Positions 17,003-26,476 of a stretch of 64,000 bases of DNA are shown here, one piece after another. Position 1 is the stretch's first letter; every line of letters begins with the position of its first letter. This DNA is from Baekduia alba (lineage in GTDB: Bacteria; Actinomycetota; Thermoleophilia; Solirubrobacterales; Solirubrobacteraceae): positions 2,542,001 through 2,606,000 of the forward strand of contig NZ_CP114013.1 of assembly GCF_028416635.1 (NCBI RefSeq), read 5' to 3'. A program made the position numbers and the translations under genes. The notes under the pieces are model-generated. The model was not told where the DNA came from. It saw only the letters and a list, made by a program, of their open reading frames with translations, and did not search any database.

Positions 17003-18391
17003 ATGGACAACCGGCTGCAGACGCTGGGGCAGGTCGGCGCGGCGATCATCGCGGCGCTCGGCGCCACGGGCTACGTGATCCTGATGGGCGCCGTCGTGCT
17101 GTGGGCGCGCCTCGTGCAGGCGCATCTGCCGCGGGCCGTCCCGATCTCGCTCGCGTCGCGCAACGAGCTGCTCGTCCTGGGGGCGCAGGCGCTGGCGGTC
17201 TGGATCGTGCTGGCGATCGCGCTCGTGGCGCTGGGCGCGCGCGTCTCCAGCCAGGCCGTCGAGCGACGCGACGTGCTGGCGGGCCTCGGCCTGGGCGCCG
17301 CCACGGCGATCGCGACGCTGATCGTCATCCGCTCCCACCACTGGTGGGTCGACGTCCTCGTCTCCGTGCTGCCGGCCGCGAGCGTCGTGGTGGTCCTCGT
17401 GGTGGCCGTGATGCTGCGGCCCCCGGCGAGCCTCTTGATCACCGCGCTGGCGCCGGTCGCCGTCGGCGTCGCGCTGCCGTTGCTCTTCGTGGTCATGGGC
17501 ACCGAGGGCCAGGCGACCAGCGTCACGATCGCCGCCTGGGTGATCTTCATCCTGGTGCTCATGGTCGTTCCGGCGATCGCCCGGCTGCGGGCGCTCTCGG
17601 TGGCCAACACGACGGCCGTCGCCTACTTCGACGCCGAGCAGGCCAAGCTGGACCGCGCGGCCGAGATCACGAAGACCGTCGCCGTGGCCGACCCGCGGCT
17701 GGTGCGGCTCCGCGAGGCGCTGCAGCAGCGCCAGCGGGCCCTCGTCACGCGGCTGTGGGTGCGCGGCGGCGTGCTGGCGGCCGTCGCCCTGATCGGCCTG
17801 GGCGGCATCTCGGTGGCGTCGCAGTTCGACCGGGCCAACCTGTTCCGGTCGGCGCTCGTGAGCCTGAACACCGGGCGCTGCATCGAGGCGACCTACATCT
17901 CGCGCGACGACGACCACGTGGTGCTCGCCGATCGCCAGGGCACGACGGACGCCAACCGCATCGTCGTGGTCCCGGCCTCCGAGGTGCTCGAGATCCAGAT
18001 CCTCAACCCGGCGACGCCCGGCGTCCCGCTGCGCAGCGGCACGTGCCGCGAGCTCGGCGCGGTCGTGACGCCGGACGGGACGTCGACCGAGCCGTTCCGC
18101 GGCCCGAGGGGCGCGACGGGCGCGACGGGCGCGACGGGGGACACGGGCGACCCCGGCGCGCAGGGCGACAAGGGCGACAAGGGCGATGACGGCGTCCAGG
18201 GCACGAAGGGCGACAAGGGCGACGACGGCGCCCAGGGCAAGAAGGGCGATACGGGCGCTAAGGGCGACAAGGGCACGACCGGCGACAAGGGCGCGAAGGG
18301 CGACAGGGGCGCGAAGGGCGCCAAGGGCGACAAGGGCGACACCGGGGCCCAGGGCGAACGCGGCCCGGCGGGTCCCCGGGCCGGAAGCTGA
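17003..18391 (+). CDS. Polytopic membrane protein with C-terminal collagen-like Gly-X-Y tail
   Basis: A 462-residue protein. The first 300 residues contain about seven hydrophobic spans (for example IIAALGATGYVILMGAVVLW and WVIFILVLMVVPAIA) and a soluble basic loop of about 60 residues before the last span. A domain of about 80 residues follows, with two cysteines (GRCIEATY and SGTCRELG). The last 95 residues are 31 consecutive Gly-X-Y triplets rich in GDK, GAK and GDD. The near absence of proline is typical of bacterial collagens stabilised by Lys-Asp pairs. The tail is presumably outside the cell, but topology is inferred. It follows the pentapeptide gene by three bases. Confidence 0.85.
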   Translation: MDNRLQTLGQVGAAIIAALGATGYVILMGAVVLWARLVQAHLPRAVPISLASRNELLVLGAQALAVWIVLAIALVALGARVSSQAVERRDVLAGLGLGAATAIATLIVIRSHHWWVDVLVSVLPAASVVVVLVVAVMLRPPASLLITALAPVAVGVALPLLFVVMGTEGQATSVTIAAWVIFILVLMVVPAIARLRALSVANTTAVAYFDAEQAKLDRAAEITKTVAVADPRLVRLREALQQRQRALVTRLWVRGGVLAAVALIGLGGISVASQFDRANLFRSALVSLNTGRCIEATYISRDDDHVVLADRQGTTDANRIVVVPASEVLEIQILNPATPGVPLRSGTCRELGAVVTPDGTSTEPFRGPRGATGATGATGDTGDPGAQGDKGDKGDDGVQGTKGDKGDDGAQGKKGDTGAKGDKGTTGDKGAKGDRGAKGAKGDKGDTGAQGERGPAGPRAGS

Positions 18392-18400
18392 CGCCGCGGC

Positions 18401-19597
18401 CTAGTTGTAGGCCTGATGCGCCGGCGCCGCGCGCACGCGCCGCGCCTGCCACAGCGCCGCCGCGGCCAGCGCGATCGCGCCCGCCAGCGCGAAGCCCTGC
18501 ACGCCCGAGCCGCTGCCGGTCAGCGTCCCGCCGGCCGCCGCGCCCGCCGCGCTGCCGACCAGGAACGACGACGTCAGCCAGGCGAACGTCTCGGTGATGG
18601 CGCCCGTCCGCGCCCGCGTCCCGGTCAGGACGAAGATCGCCGCGAGCGTCGGGGCCAGGAACGCGCCCGCGATCGCCATGGCCAGCGCCATCGTCGGCGT
18701 CGAGCGCGCGAACAGCGCCGGGACGAACGCGATCCCGAACCCGATCAGCAGCCGCGTCAGCCGCTGGTCGGGTCCCATCTTCCAGCGGCGCGCCGCCGCC
18801 GTCAGGCCGCCGGCGAGCGCGCCGACGGCCCACGCGGCCAGCAGCCAGCCGGCGAGGTCGCGGTCGTCGAGCGTGTGCTCGGCGAACGCGGTCGCGGTGA
18901 CGTTGACGACGCCGGTCGTCGCGCCGGCCAGCAGGCCGATCGCCAGCAGGAGCGCGACCTCGGGCGCCCGGACCGCGGCGGTCCAGTGCGACGGGCCGTG
19001 CTCGGTCGCCTGCCACGCGCGCGTCGGCGGCGCCAGGGCGAAGGCCAGCGTCCCGAGCAGGCCGATCACCGAGGCGAGGTCCAGCGCCAGCGCCGGGCTG
19101 CCGACCGCGACGCCGACGGCGACCAGCAGCGGGCCGACGACGAAGATCAGCTCCTGCGCGCCGGCGTCCAGCTCGTAGGCGGCGGCCAGCGCGTGCTCGT
19201 CGTGGCCGGCGAGGTCGGGCCACAGCGCGCGCAGCGCCGGCTCCAGCGGCGGCGTGAGCGCGCCGGCCGCGACGCACAGGACGCCGGCGACGGCCAACGA
19301 CGACGGCGCCACGGCGACGATCCCGGCCAGCGCCGCGCTGCGCGCGATCGCCACCACGATCAGCACGCGCGTCTGCCCGACCCGGTCGATGCCGCGGCCC
19401 AGCAGCGGGCCGCCGACCGCGGCGCCGATCGCGAACGCCCCGGCGACCGCGCCCGCCGTCGCGTAGGACCCGCCCTCGTGGCGGACGAGCAGCAGCAGCG
19501 CCAGCGGGACCATCGCCTCGGGGAGCCGTCCAACCAGGGCGGAGAGCAGCATCCGCAGCGCGTAGGGGCGCCGGACCAGGGCGCGAAGGTCGCTCAC
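18401..19597 (-). CDS. MFS transporter
   Basis: About 398 residues with some 12 hydrophobic segments and MFS-type loops (GGPLLGRGIDRVGQTRVL between spans 2 and 3). The central loop contains RAWQATEHGPSHW. The substrate cannot be deduced; such proteins are usually drug or metabolite effluxers. The GTG at 19597 is preceded, seven bases away, by a TATGAT -10 hexamer, matching the promoter pattern of this region. ATG 19609 overlaps that hexamer and is less likely. It is divergent from the DUF1707 gene. Confidence 0.82.
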   Translation of the reverse strand: MSDLRALVRRPYALRMLLSALVGRLPEAMVPLALLLLVRHEGGSYATAGAVAGAFAIGAAVGGPLLGRGIDRVGQTRVLIVVAIARSAALAGIVAVAPSSLAVAGVLCVAAGALTPPLEPALRALWPDLAGHDEHALAAAYELDAGAQELIFVVGPLLVAVGVAVGSPALALDLASVIGLLGTLAFALAPPTRAWQATEHGPSHWTAAVRAPEVALLLAIGLLAGATTGVVNVTATAFAEHTLDDRDLAGWLLAAWAVGALAGGLTAAARRWKMGPDQRLTRLLIGFGIAFVPALFARSTPTMALAMAIAGAFLAPTLAAIFVLTGTRARTGAITETFAWLTSSFLVGSAAGAAAGGTLTGSGSGVQGFALAGAIALAAAALWQARRVRAAPAHQAYN

Positions 19598-19678
19598 GCC
19601 GGCGATCATACGTAACACCTCGTCAGCCCCGCGAGCCCGGACGGTCCCGCGCGGACGCCCGGCGCTAGGGTCAGCAGC

Positions 19679-20344
19679 GTGGCCGGCGATCTCCCCGAAC
19701 TGCGCGCCTCGGACGCCGATCGCGAGCAGGCCGCCGAGGTGCTGCGCCGGGCCGCCGGCGAGGGGCGCCTCACGGTCGACGAGCTCGACGAGCGGCTGGA
19801 CACGGTCTTCGCGTCGCGCACGCGCGCGGAGCTCGAGCTGCTGGTCGCCGACGTCGTCCCCAGCGGCGGTGCCGCCGAGCTCGGCTCCTCGGCCCGCGCG
19901 CTGCCCGTCGTCCCCGACGCGCCCGGCGGCACCAAGTGGCTGATCTCCATCATGTCGGGCCACGACCGCCGCGGGCACTGGCGCGTGCAACCCAAGGTCT
20001 TCAACTTCAACTTCTGGGGCGGCAGCGAGATCGACTTCAACGACGCCGAGCTGACGGCGCGCCACACGGAGATCCGCATCATCTCGATCATGGGCGGCGC
20101 CGACGTCTGGGTCCCGGAGGGGCTTGACGTCCAGGTGACGCAGTTCGCGCTGATGGGCGGCAACGACGTCAAGCTCGGCCGCGAGCGCCCGGTCCCCGGC
20201 GGGCCGACCGTGCACCTCAAGCTCTTCTCGCTGATGGGCGGGACCGACGTCAAGCGGGGGCGCAAGCTGACCCGCGCCGAGCGCCGCGCACGCAAGCTCG
20301 AGCGCCGCGAGCAGCGGCGCCTGGACCGCGACCGCGACGCATAG
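19679..20344 (+). CDS. DUF1707 / LiaF-like (DUF2154) protein
   Basis: A 221-residue protein. Residues 7-58 match the DUF1707 SHOCT-like domain (LRASDADREQAAEVLRRA through LDTVFASRTRAEL). Residues about 95-205 are a beta-solenoid of the LiaF C-terminal/cell-wall-stress type, with repeated SIMGG and LMGGNDVKLG turns. The C-terminal tail is strongly basic. No transmembrane segment is present, unlike many homologues. LiaF-like domains modulate envelope-stress signalling in Firmicutes; a similar role here is only a guess. The GTG start lies seven bases after TAGGGT. Confidence 0.87.
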   Translation: MAGDLPELRASDADREQAAEVLRRAAGEGRLTVDELDERLDTVFASRTRAELELLVADVVPSGGAAELGSSARALPVVPDAPGGTKWLISIMSGHDRRGHWRVQPKVFNFNFWGGSEIDFNDAELTARHTEIRIISIMGGADVWVPEGLDVQVTQFALMGGNDVKLGRERPVPGGPTVHLKLFSLMGGTDVKRGRKLTRAERRARKLERREQRRLDRDRDA

Positions 20345-20354
20345 CGCCTGACGC

Positions 20355-21344
20355 CTACTGCACGCTGTTCGGGTTCGTCGCGCCCACCATCAGGCGGCGC
20401 GGCCCGCGCGAGCCGTCGGCGGGGACCTCCATCACTTCCTCGTCGACGCCATAGGCCAGGCGCCGGTCGTCGAGCCACGCGATCTGGTCGTCGACCGAGC
20501 GCGTCTCCTCCAGCGCGGTCTCCTTGCCGCTGGCGAGGTCCAGGACGTGGAAGCGCCACTGGAACGGCTGGCCGACGCGCGCCTTGAACGCCAGGCGCGT
20601 GCCGTCGGGCGACAGCGACGGGCACTCGACGCCGTCGCGCACGACGGTCGCGGTCCTGGCGAGCGCGTCGCCGTGCAGGAGGTAGTGGTGGTCGCCGGTC
20701 CCGAGGGTGGCGTAGAACTGCGCGCCGACGCCGGTGAACGTCACGCCCCAGAAGTTGAAGTCCTGCTTGTCGATGACCTGGCCGTCCAGGGTCACCTTGT
20801 AGTCCTCGAGGTCCCCGAGCGACTTGCCGCCCTTGACGTCGTACACCCGCGTGCGCGTCGAGAACTGGCCGGGGTTGGTGTAGCTGTCGCCGCCGACGAA
20901 CGTCGTCGACGCGGCGTAACGGCCGTCGGGGGACACGCGCGCGCGGCTGGGCGTGCCGGGCACCGAGACCTTGCCGGTGACGTTCTGGTGGGCGTCGAAG
21001 AAGCGCGCCTCGTACGTCGGGGCCGGCAGCGCGTGGGCCTGCGCCATGCAGATGCCGGAGCCGGCGGCGAACGCGACGCGCTCGCACGTCAGCCGCCCGA
21101 TGTGGCGCCGGCCGTCGGGCCCGACGACGACCATGCGCCCCCAGGCCTTGGGGTGCTGGCGGTCGCGGTCCAACAGCACCATGTCGCCCTTGACGATCTC
21201 CATGGCGGGCGCCTTGGCGGCCGCCGCGATCGTCGGGTCCTCCTTGCTGGCGCCCAGGAGCGTGATCGCCAGGTAGGCGCCGATCACGGCGACGGCGGCG
21301 GTGGTGAGCGCGACGAACAGCCCGACGCGCCGCTGGCGGGTCAT
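20355..21344 (-). CDS. Membrane-anchored beta-propeller-like (TolB/WD40-like) protein
   Basis: A 329-residue protein. A signal anchor is at residues about 8-30 (GLFVALTTAAVAVIGAYLAITLLG). An exported domain with repeated PDG-type propeller turns follows (VGPDGRRH, RVSPDGRYAAS, PSLSPDGTRLAFKA and AWLDDRRLAYGV). It probably binds a ligand or protein outside the membrane; no catalytic residues are apparent. Its ATG overlaps the stop of the upstream MFS gene by four bases (21341-21344), so the two form an operon and may work together. Confidence 0.75.
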   Translation of the reverse strand: MTRQRRVGLFVALTTAAVAVIGAYLAITLLGASKEDPTIAAAAKAPAMEIVKGDMVLLDRDRQHPKAWGRMVVVGPDGRRHIGRLTCERVAFAAGSGICMAQAHALPAPTYEARFFDAHQNVTGKVSVPGTPSRARVSPDGRYAASTTFVGGDSYTNPGQFSTRTRVYDVKGGKSLGDLEDYKVTLDGQVIDKQDFNFWGVTFTGVGAQFYATLGTGDHHYLLHGDALARTATVVRDGVECPSLSPDGTRLAFKARVGQPFQWRFHVLDLASGKETALEETRSVDDQIAWLDDRRLAYGVDEEVMEVPADGSRGPRRLMVGATNPNSVQ

Positions 21345-22675
21345 GCGGCGCCCACCCCGCGCCGGGCGGGGCGCAGCAGCAGGACGAACGCGGTGACGGC
21401 CAGCGCGGCGGCGAGGGCGAGCGCGAAGACGATGAACGCGGTGTGGACGCCGGCCACGGCCCACAGCGCGCCGAAGGCGAGCGACGCGCCGAACTGCGCC
21501 AGCGCGGTCGCGGTCCCCAGCGCGGCGAGGCCGGTTCCGCGCACGCCCTCGGGCACGGCGGCGGAGCCGAGCGCGGCGAGCACGCCGTCGGTGCACGCGT
21601 AGTACAGGCCGAGCCCGATCAGCGTCGCCGGGATGAGCAGGTCGCCGTGGGCGCCGGAGAGCAGGACGAGGTAGAGCGCGAGCAGGATCGCGTAGCCGGC
21701 CGTGAAGACCCGCGCGCGGCCGACGCGGTCCGACATCTGGCCGACCGGGACGGCCATGACCATGAAGATCGAGGACGTCCCGACGTAGAGCAGCGGGAAC
21801 AGGCTGTCGGCGAGGTCGAGGCGGTCGTCGAGCTGGAGGTAGAGGAACGCGTCGCCGACCGTGGCCAGGCCGAGCAGGAAGGCGATCACGGTCAGGCCGG
21901 CCAGCGGGGTGTCGCGGAGCAGGTCGGTGGCGCCGCGGAGCGTGAGGCGTGGCTTGGGCGCGTCGGCGTCGGCGTCGGCGTTGGCGATCGCGGCCGCGTC
22001 CGCGTCCGCGTCACGCGCGGCGAGGCGCTCGGGGTCGCGCGCCGGGTCCTCGACGAGCAGCAGGATCGCGACGCCGATCAGCGCGAAGCAGAACGAGATC
22101 AGGAAGATGCCGTGGTACTCGTTCGGCGTCAGGGCCAGGAGCGCGAAGCCGAGCAGCGGGCCGAGCATCGCGCCGCAGGTGTCCATCGCGCGGTGCACGC
22201 CGAACGCGGTGCCGAGCTCGTCCTGCGGGGTGCTCATCGAGATCATCGCGTCGCGCGGCGAGGTCCGGATCCCCTTGCCCGTGCGGTCGAGCAGCAGGAT
22301 CGCGGTGAGCGGCCCGAAGGCGGTGGTCACCAGCAGGCCGAGCTTGCAGATGCACGACAGCCCGTAGCCGACGCCGGCGATCTCGCGGTAGCGGCTCATG
22401 CGGTCGGCGATGAAGCCGAAGATCAGCCGCGCGAACGCCGAGCCGCCCTGGTAGATGCCGTTCAGGACGCCGAACTGCATCGGGTTCATGCCCAGCTGGT
22501 GGACGAAGTACAGCGGCAGGATCGCCGACACCATCTCGGACGAGATGTCGGTGACGAGGCTCGTCAGGCCGAGCAGCAGCACCGTGCGCGCGACGAACGG
22601 CCGGCCGGTCTTCTTGGCGGCCGCGAAGCCGCGGCGCGCACGGAGCAGAGCGGTCGAGTCCTGGACTTGGTACAT
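21341..22675 (-). CDS. MFS transporter (DxSSEM-type)
   Basis: A 444-residue transporter with about 12 spans. The first span region reads LLGLTSLVTDISSEMVSAIL and is followed by RLIFGFIADRMSRYREIAG and DRTGKGIRTSPRDAMIS, blocks typical of a YajR-like or multidrug-type MFS subgroup. The central cytoplasmic loop contains an unusual Asp-Ala repeat (DADADAAAIANADADADA). The ATG is eight bases downstream of TACCGT on its own strand. It is the first gene of an operon with the propeller-like protein. Substrate unknown. Confidence 0.88.
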   Translation of the reverse strand: MYQVQDSTALLRARRGFAAAKKTGRPFVARTVLLLGLTSLVTDISSEMVSAILPLYFVHQLGMNPMQFGVLNGIYQGGSAFARLIFGFIADRMSRYREIAGVGYGLSCICKLGLLVTTAFGPLTAILLLDRTGKGIRTSPRDAMISMSTPQDELGTAFGVHRAMDTCGAMLGPLLGFALLALTPNEYHGIFLISFCFALIGVAILLLVEDPARDPERLAARDADADAAAIANADADADAPKPRLTLRGATDLLRDTPLAGLTVIAFLLGLATVGDAFLYLQLDDRLDLADSLFPLLYVGTSSIFMVMAVPVGQMSDRVGRARVFTAGYAILLALYLVLLSGAHGDLLIPATLIGLGLYYACTDGVLAALGSAAVPEGVRGTGLAALGTATALAQFGASLAFGALWAVAGVHTAFIVFALALAAALAVTAFVLLLRPARRGVGAA

Positions 22676-22761
22676 CGCCCAGGACGGTAATTGCGGGGCC
22701 CACGAACGGACCTGGCCGAAGGGGGAGGTGCGCGGCGCGGGCCTGGCCGTCGGAGTGGGGT

Positions 22762-22802
22762 GGACCGGTGGTCCCGGTTCGTGCAGTTTGCGCGAAACCG
22801 GG
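22762..22802. promoter_or_regulatory. Inverted repeats between divergent genes
   Basis: Two overlapping dyads: GGACC-GGT-GGTCC (22762-22774) and CCCGGTT ... AACCGGG (22773-22779 and 22796-22802, 16-nt spacer). They lie in the 176-bp gap between the MFS gene and the 66-residue ORF. They could be an operator or the arms of a hairpin; there is no direct evidence for either. Confidence 0.3.
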
Positions 22803-22851
22803 TGGACTCGGCCCAGTGGCGACGTTAGGGTTCGTCCAGGTTGGTTGATAC

Positions 22852-23052
22852 ATGAGCGATCACGGTCCTGCCCAGCTCGAGCTCATCCGGCGCTATGCGC
22901 GCACGCTCCGAGAGATGCACGCAGACGCCATGGCCGCTCGAGGCAACCCGGCCGCCGACCGAGCGGAGCGCATCGTCCGCACCCGCCCGCCGGGCGAGCC
23001 CATCCGCCAGGCCGCGAAGGCCATGACGGGCAGGTCGGCGCCGACGCCGTAG
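22852..23052 (+). CDS. Small hypothetical protein
   Basis: A 66-residue, mostly helical, highly charged protein beginning MSDHGPAQLELIRRYARTLREMH and ending in a Pro/Arg-rich tail. Third codon positions are mostly G or C but less strictly so than in neighbours, so coding status is moderately supported. It precedes cysK by 50 bp on the same strand and could be transcribed with it or separately. I recognise no family. Confidence 0.45.
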   Translation: MSDHGPAQLELIRRYARTLREMHADAMAARGNPAADRAERIVRTRPPGEPIRQAAKAMTGRSAPTP

Positions 23053-23102
23053 CCCCGCTTCGCGCGAACGCCATCGGCCGCGCCCGATAGCCTCGACGCG
23101 GA

Positions 23103-24029
<927 letters not shown>

Positions 24030-24036
24030 GCGGCGC

Positions 24037-24639
24037 TCAGACGCCGACGGAGTCGCGCGCCGTCAGCGCGTCGGCCGCGCCGAGCGCCCACGCCTCCATC
24101 GCCGGCCAGGCGCCGTACCCGGCTTCGACGTTGAGGTGCCCCGCGCCCGGCAGCAGGTCGACGACCAGCTCGAGCGGCGCGCCCCAGTGCTGGGCCGCGC
24201 CGCGGCCGGGGCAGTAGGCGTCGTCGTCGGCGCAGACCAACCTGGTGTGCTTGGCCGCGCTGTCGATGCCGGCCTTGTCGGCGCCGGTGGGGTAGAAGCG
24301 CGCGAGCTCGGGGACCTTCGCGCCCGGGCACGGCGGCGCGACCAGGACGACGCGGTCGACCCGATGCTCGGGCCGGATCGCCGCCGCCTCGCGCAGCCAC
24401 AGCACGCAGCCGAGCGAGTGGGCGATCACGACGCGCTCGCCCTCGCCGCGGGCCAGCGCGCGCACCTCGCGGTGCAGGGCCGCGGCCCAGGCGTCCGGGC
24501 AGGGAACCTCGCAGTCGGGCAGCTCCGGGTACTGCACGTGCGCGCCCGCCTCGCGCAACCGCCCCGCGAGCCAGGTCTGCCAGTGGCCGGGTCCGGACCC
24601 CTGCCAACCGTGCAAGATGAGGACGCGGGACTTGGCCAT
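24037..24639 (-). CDS. RBBP9/YdeN-family serine hydrolase
   Basis: A 200-residue small alpha/beta hydrolase of the RBBP9 (DUF1234-like) family. The start VLILHGWQGSGPGHWQTWL is diagnostic. The nucleophile elbow is AHSLGC. Probable acid and histidine residues lie in ADDDAYCP and PGAGHLNVEAG. The natural substrate is unknown. It lies antisense between cysK and cysE, and its -10 element overlaps that of cysE. Confidence 0.88.
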   Translation of the reverse strand: MAKSRVLILHGWQGSGPGHWQTWLAGRLREAGAHVQYPELPDCEVPCPDAWAAALHREVRALARGEGERVVIAHSLGCVLWLREAAAIRPEHRVDRVVLVAPPCPGAKVPELARFYPTGADKAGIDSAAKHTRLVCADDDAYCPGRGAAQHWGAPLELVVDLLPGAGHLNVEAGYGAWPAMEAWALGAADALTARDSVGV

Positions 24640-24648
24640 CGTGTCGAG

Positions 24649-24655
24649 TACGGTA
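24649..24655. promoter_or_regulatory. Overlapping divergent -10 elements (hydrolase / cysE)
   Basis: TACGGTA carries TACGGT on the plus strand (24649-24654, eight bases before the cysE ATG) and TACCGT on the minus strand (24655-24650, ten bases before the hydrolase ATG). Both polymerases would need the same seven bases, so the two genes probably compete for initiation. Confidence 0.5.
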
Positions 24656-24662
24656 GTGGGCG

Positions 24663-25397
24663 ATGCTCGGCATCGGGATCCTGCGTCGCGTCACCCGTGA
24701 GCTGCGGCTCGACATCGCCGCCGCCCACGAGCGCGATCCGGCCGCTCGCGGCGTCTCCTCGTTCGAGGTGCTGATCGCGTGGCCGGGCGTGCAGGCGGTG
24801 CTCGCCCATCGCGTGGCGCACGCGCTGCACGACTCGGGCGTCCCGATCGCGCCGCGCGCGATCGCCTACCTCAGCCGGCTGACGACGGGCGTGGAGATCC
24901 ATCCCGCGGCCAACGTCGGCGACGGCCTCTTCATCGACCACGGCATGGGCGTCGTGATCGGCGAGACCGCGGACGTCGGCAACGACGTCACGCTCTACCA
25001 GGGCGTCACGCTCGGCGGCACCGGCTTCGCGACCGGCAAGCGCCACCCGACCGTCGGCGACAACGTCACCGTCGGCTCGGGCGCCAAGCTGCTCGGCCCG
25101 ATCGAGGTCGGCCACGGGGCGAAGGTCGGCGCGAACTCCGTCGTCATCACCGACGTGCCGCCGAACTCGACGGTGGTCGGCAACCCGGGCCACGTCGTCC
25201 GCGTCGACGGCAAGCGCCCGGAGGGGCCCGACGCCGACTGGATCCACCTGCCCGACCCGGTCGCCGACGCGATCCGGGAGCTGAGCGGCCGGCTCGGCGA
25301 GCTCGAGAAGCGCGTCGCCGACCTCAACGGCGAAGAGCCGCCCGCGCAGGTGCGCGAGCTGCGCCCGGTGCGCGGGCACAACCCCGCCGGCGGCTGA
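24663..25397 (+). CDS. cysE: Serine O-acetyltransferase
   Basis: Acetyl-CoA-dependent enzyme making O-acetylserine for CysK. It has 244 residues with the left-handed beta-helix hexapeptide fold. Core motifs are GVEIHPAANVGDGLFIDHGM (catalytic His), VIGETADVGNDVTLYQGVTLGG and KRHPTVGDNVTVGSGAKLLG. The C-terminus extends about 50 residues beyond the helix with an amphipathic segment (IRELSGRLGELEKRVADL) and does not end in the canonical Ile that CysK binds. Formation of the usual cysteine-synthase complex is therefore uncertain. Confidence 0.95.
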   Translation: MLGIGILRRVTRELRLDIAAAHERDPAARGVSSFEVLIAWPGVQAVLAHRVAHALHDSGVPIAPRAIAYLSRLTTGVEIHPAANVGDGLFIDHGMGVVIGETADVGNDVTLYQGVTLGGTGFATGKRHPTVGDNVTVGSGAKLLGPIEVGHGAKVGANSVVITDVPPNSTVVGNPGHVVRVDGKRPEGPDADWIHLPDPVADAIRELSGRLGELEKRVADLNGEEPPAQVRELRPVRGHNPAGG

Positions 25398-25410
25398 CGG
25401 GCGAACGCCT

Positions 25411-25476
25411 CGCCCAGAGGGCTCGGGTTCGCTTGCGGGTGTTCGCCCAGAGGGCGAGACCCGCGGCCCGCGGGCC
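25411..25476. terminator. Repeat- and palindrome-rich spacer between convergent genes
   Basis: CGCCCAGAGGGC occurs twice (25411-25422 and 25444-25455); each copy is itself a small dyad. A perfect 12-bp palindrome GGCCCGCGGGCC follows at 25465-25476. The block fills the 85-bp gap between the ends of cysE and the RTX-type gene and is a plausible two-way transcription barrier. Confidence 0.4.
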
Positions 25477-25482
25477 CGGCGC

Positions 25483-26412
25483 TCAGCTCACGTCCGGGAC
25501 GTGGGTCAGGAGGGCCTGCGCGTCGGCGATCGCCTGTGCGGCGCCGGGGATCGTGGGCGCCGGACCCGCGAAGACGTACTCGCAGTCCGGGGCGACGGTG
25601 TCCTCCGGATCGGCCCAGACGAGGTCGATCCCGGTACCGCAGTGGATCTCGCCGCCGATGCCGGTGCCGTCGGCGGCCGAGATGATGTCGTTGCCGGCGC
25701 CGGACCGGATCCGGCCGCCGCCCTCGGTCTTGACGATGCGGTCGTTGCCCGCGCCGCCCGAGATGTCCGGGCCGTTGATGAGCAGGTCGTTGCCCGCGCC
25801 GCCGTCGGAGGCGCCGCGCGCGCCCGTGTCGACGATGCGGTCGTTGCCGCTGTCGCCCGACAGCGGCAGGTTGCTGCGGCTCGGCCGCTCGGCGATGAGG
25901 TCGTTGCCCGGGCCGCCGGAGATCTGGTCCGCGCTGCTGCGGCCGGCGAGCCGGTCGTTGCCCGCGCCGCCCTCGATGGTCGAGCTGCTGTTGGTCGAGG
26001 CGATCAGCGTGTCGTCGCCCGAGCCGCCGGTGACGGTCGTCGAGCTCGCCGAGCCGGCGAAGACGTCGTCGTCGCCGGAGCCGCCGTCGATCGTCGTCGG
26101 CCCGGTCGCGAACTGGTTGACCAGCGCGGCGTCGTCGCCGTCGCCGAGGCTGGCGACGATCGGGCCGACGGGGCAGCTGACGGTCAGCGCGGGGTCGGCC
26201 GTGCAGCCGCTGCCGGCGCTGAGCGACGCGCCGTTGTCGGCGAAGACGTAGGGGTTGGCGAACGGCTCGACGAGGTCGAGCCTGTTGGCCTCGGTCGGCG
26301 CGGCCCGGTACTGGATCGTGCCCGTGCCGTCGACCGAGATCGTCGAGGCCGACGCGATGCCGGGCACCCCTGCCACGGCGACCACCGTGAGCGTGAGCAG
26401 AGCGGTCTTCAT
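25483..26412 (-). CDS. Secreted calcium-binding RTX-repeat protein
   Basis: A 309-residue protein with a signal peptide (TLTVVAVAGVPGIASA) and a central block of degenerate hemolysin-type nonapeptides. These include GGSGDDDVFAG, GGSGDDTLIAS, GGAGNDRLAG, GGPGNDLIAE and GGAGNDLLING at residues about 110-260. They would form a calcium-stabilised beta-roll. Cysteines at both ends (SGCTADP, VSCPVG and IHCGTG) suggest disulfides after export. No catalytic domain is attached, so it is probably a stand-alone surface or matrix protein. Confidence 0.83.
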   Translation of the reverse strand: MKTALLTLTVVAVAGVPGIASASTISVDGTGTIQYRAAPTEANRLDLVEPFANPYVFADNGASLSAGSGCTADPALTVSCPVGPIVASLGDGDDAALVNQFATGPTTIDGGSGDDDVFAGSASSTTVTGGSGDDTLIASTNSSSTIEGGAGNDRLAGRSSADQISGGPGNDLIAERPSRSNLPLSGDSGNDRIVDTGARGASDGGAGNDLLINGPDISGGAGNDRIVKTEGGGRIRSGAGNDIISAADGTGIGGEIHCGTGIDLVWADPEDTVAPDCEYVFAGPAPTIPGAAQAIADAQALLTHVPDVS

Positions 26413-26476
26413 GCGCCGACGGTACGCGCCGGTGTGCGGCGCTGACCTATCCGAAGGGGGAGGCTGCGGTGGCCAT

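Noticed and set aside
25398-25482. Short direct repeats that might be a CRISPR remnant
   Set aside because: Only two 12-bp copies occur, each internally palindromic, with no spacer regularity and no cas genes in the window.
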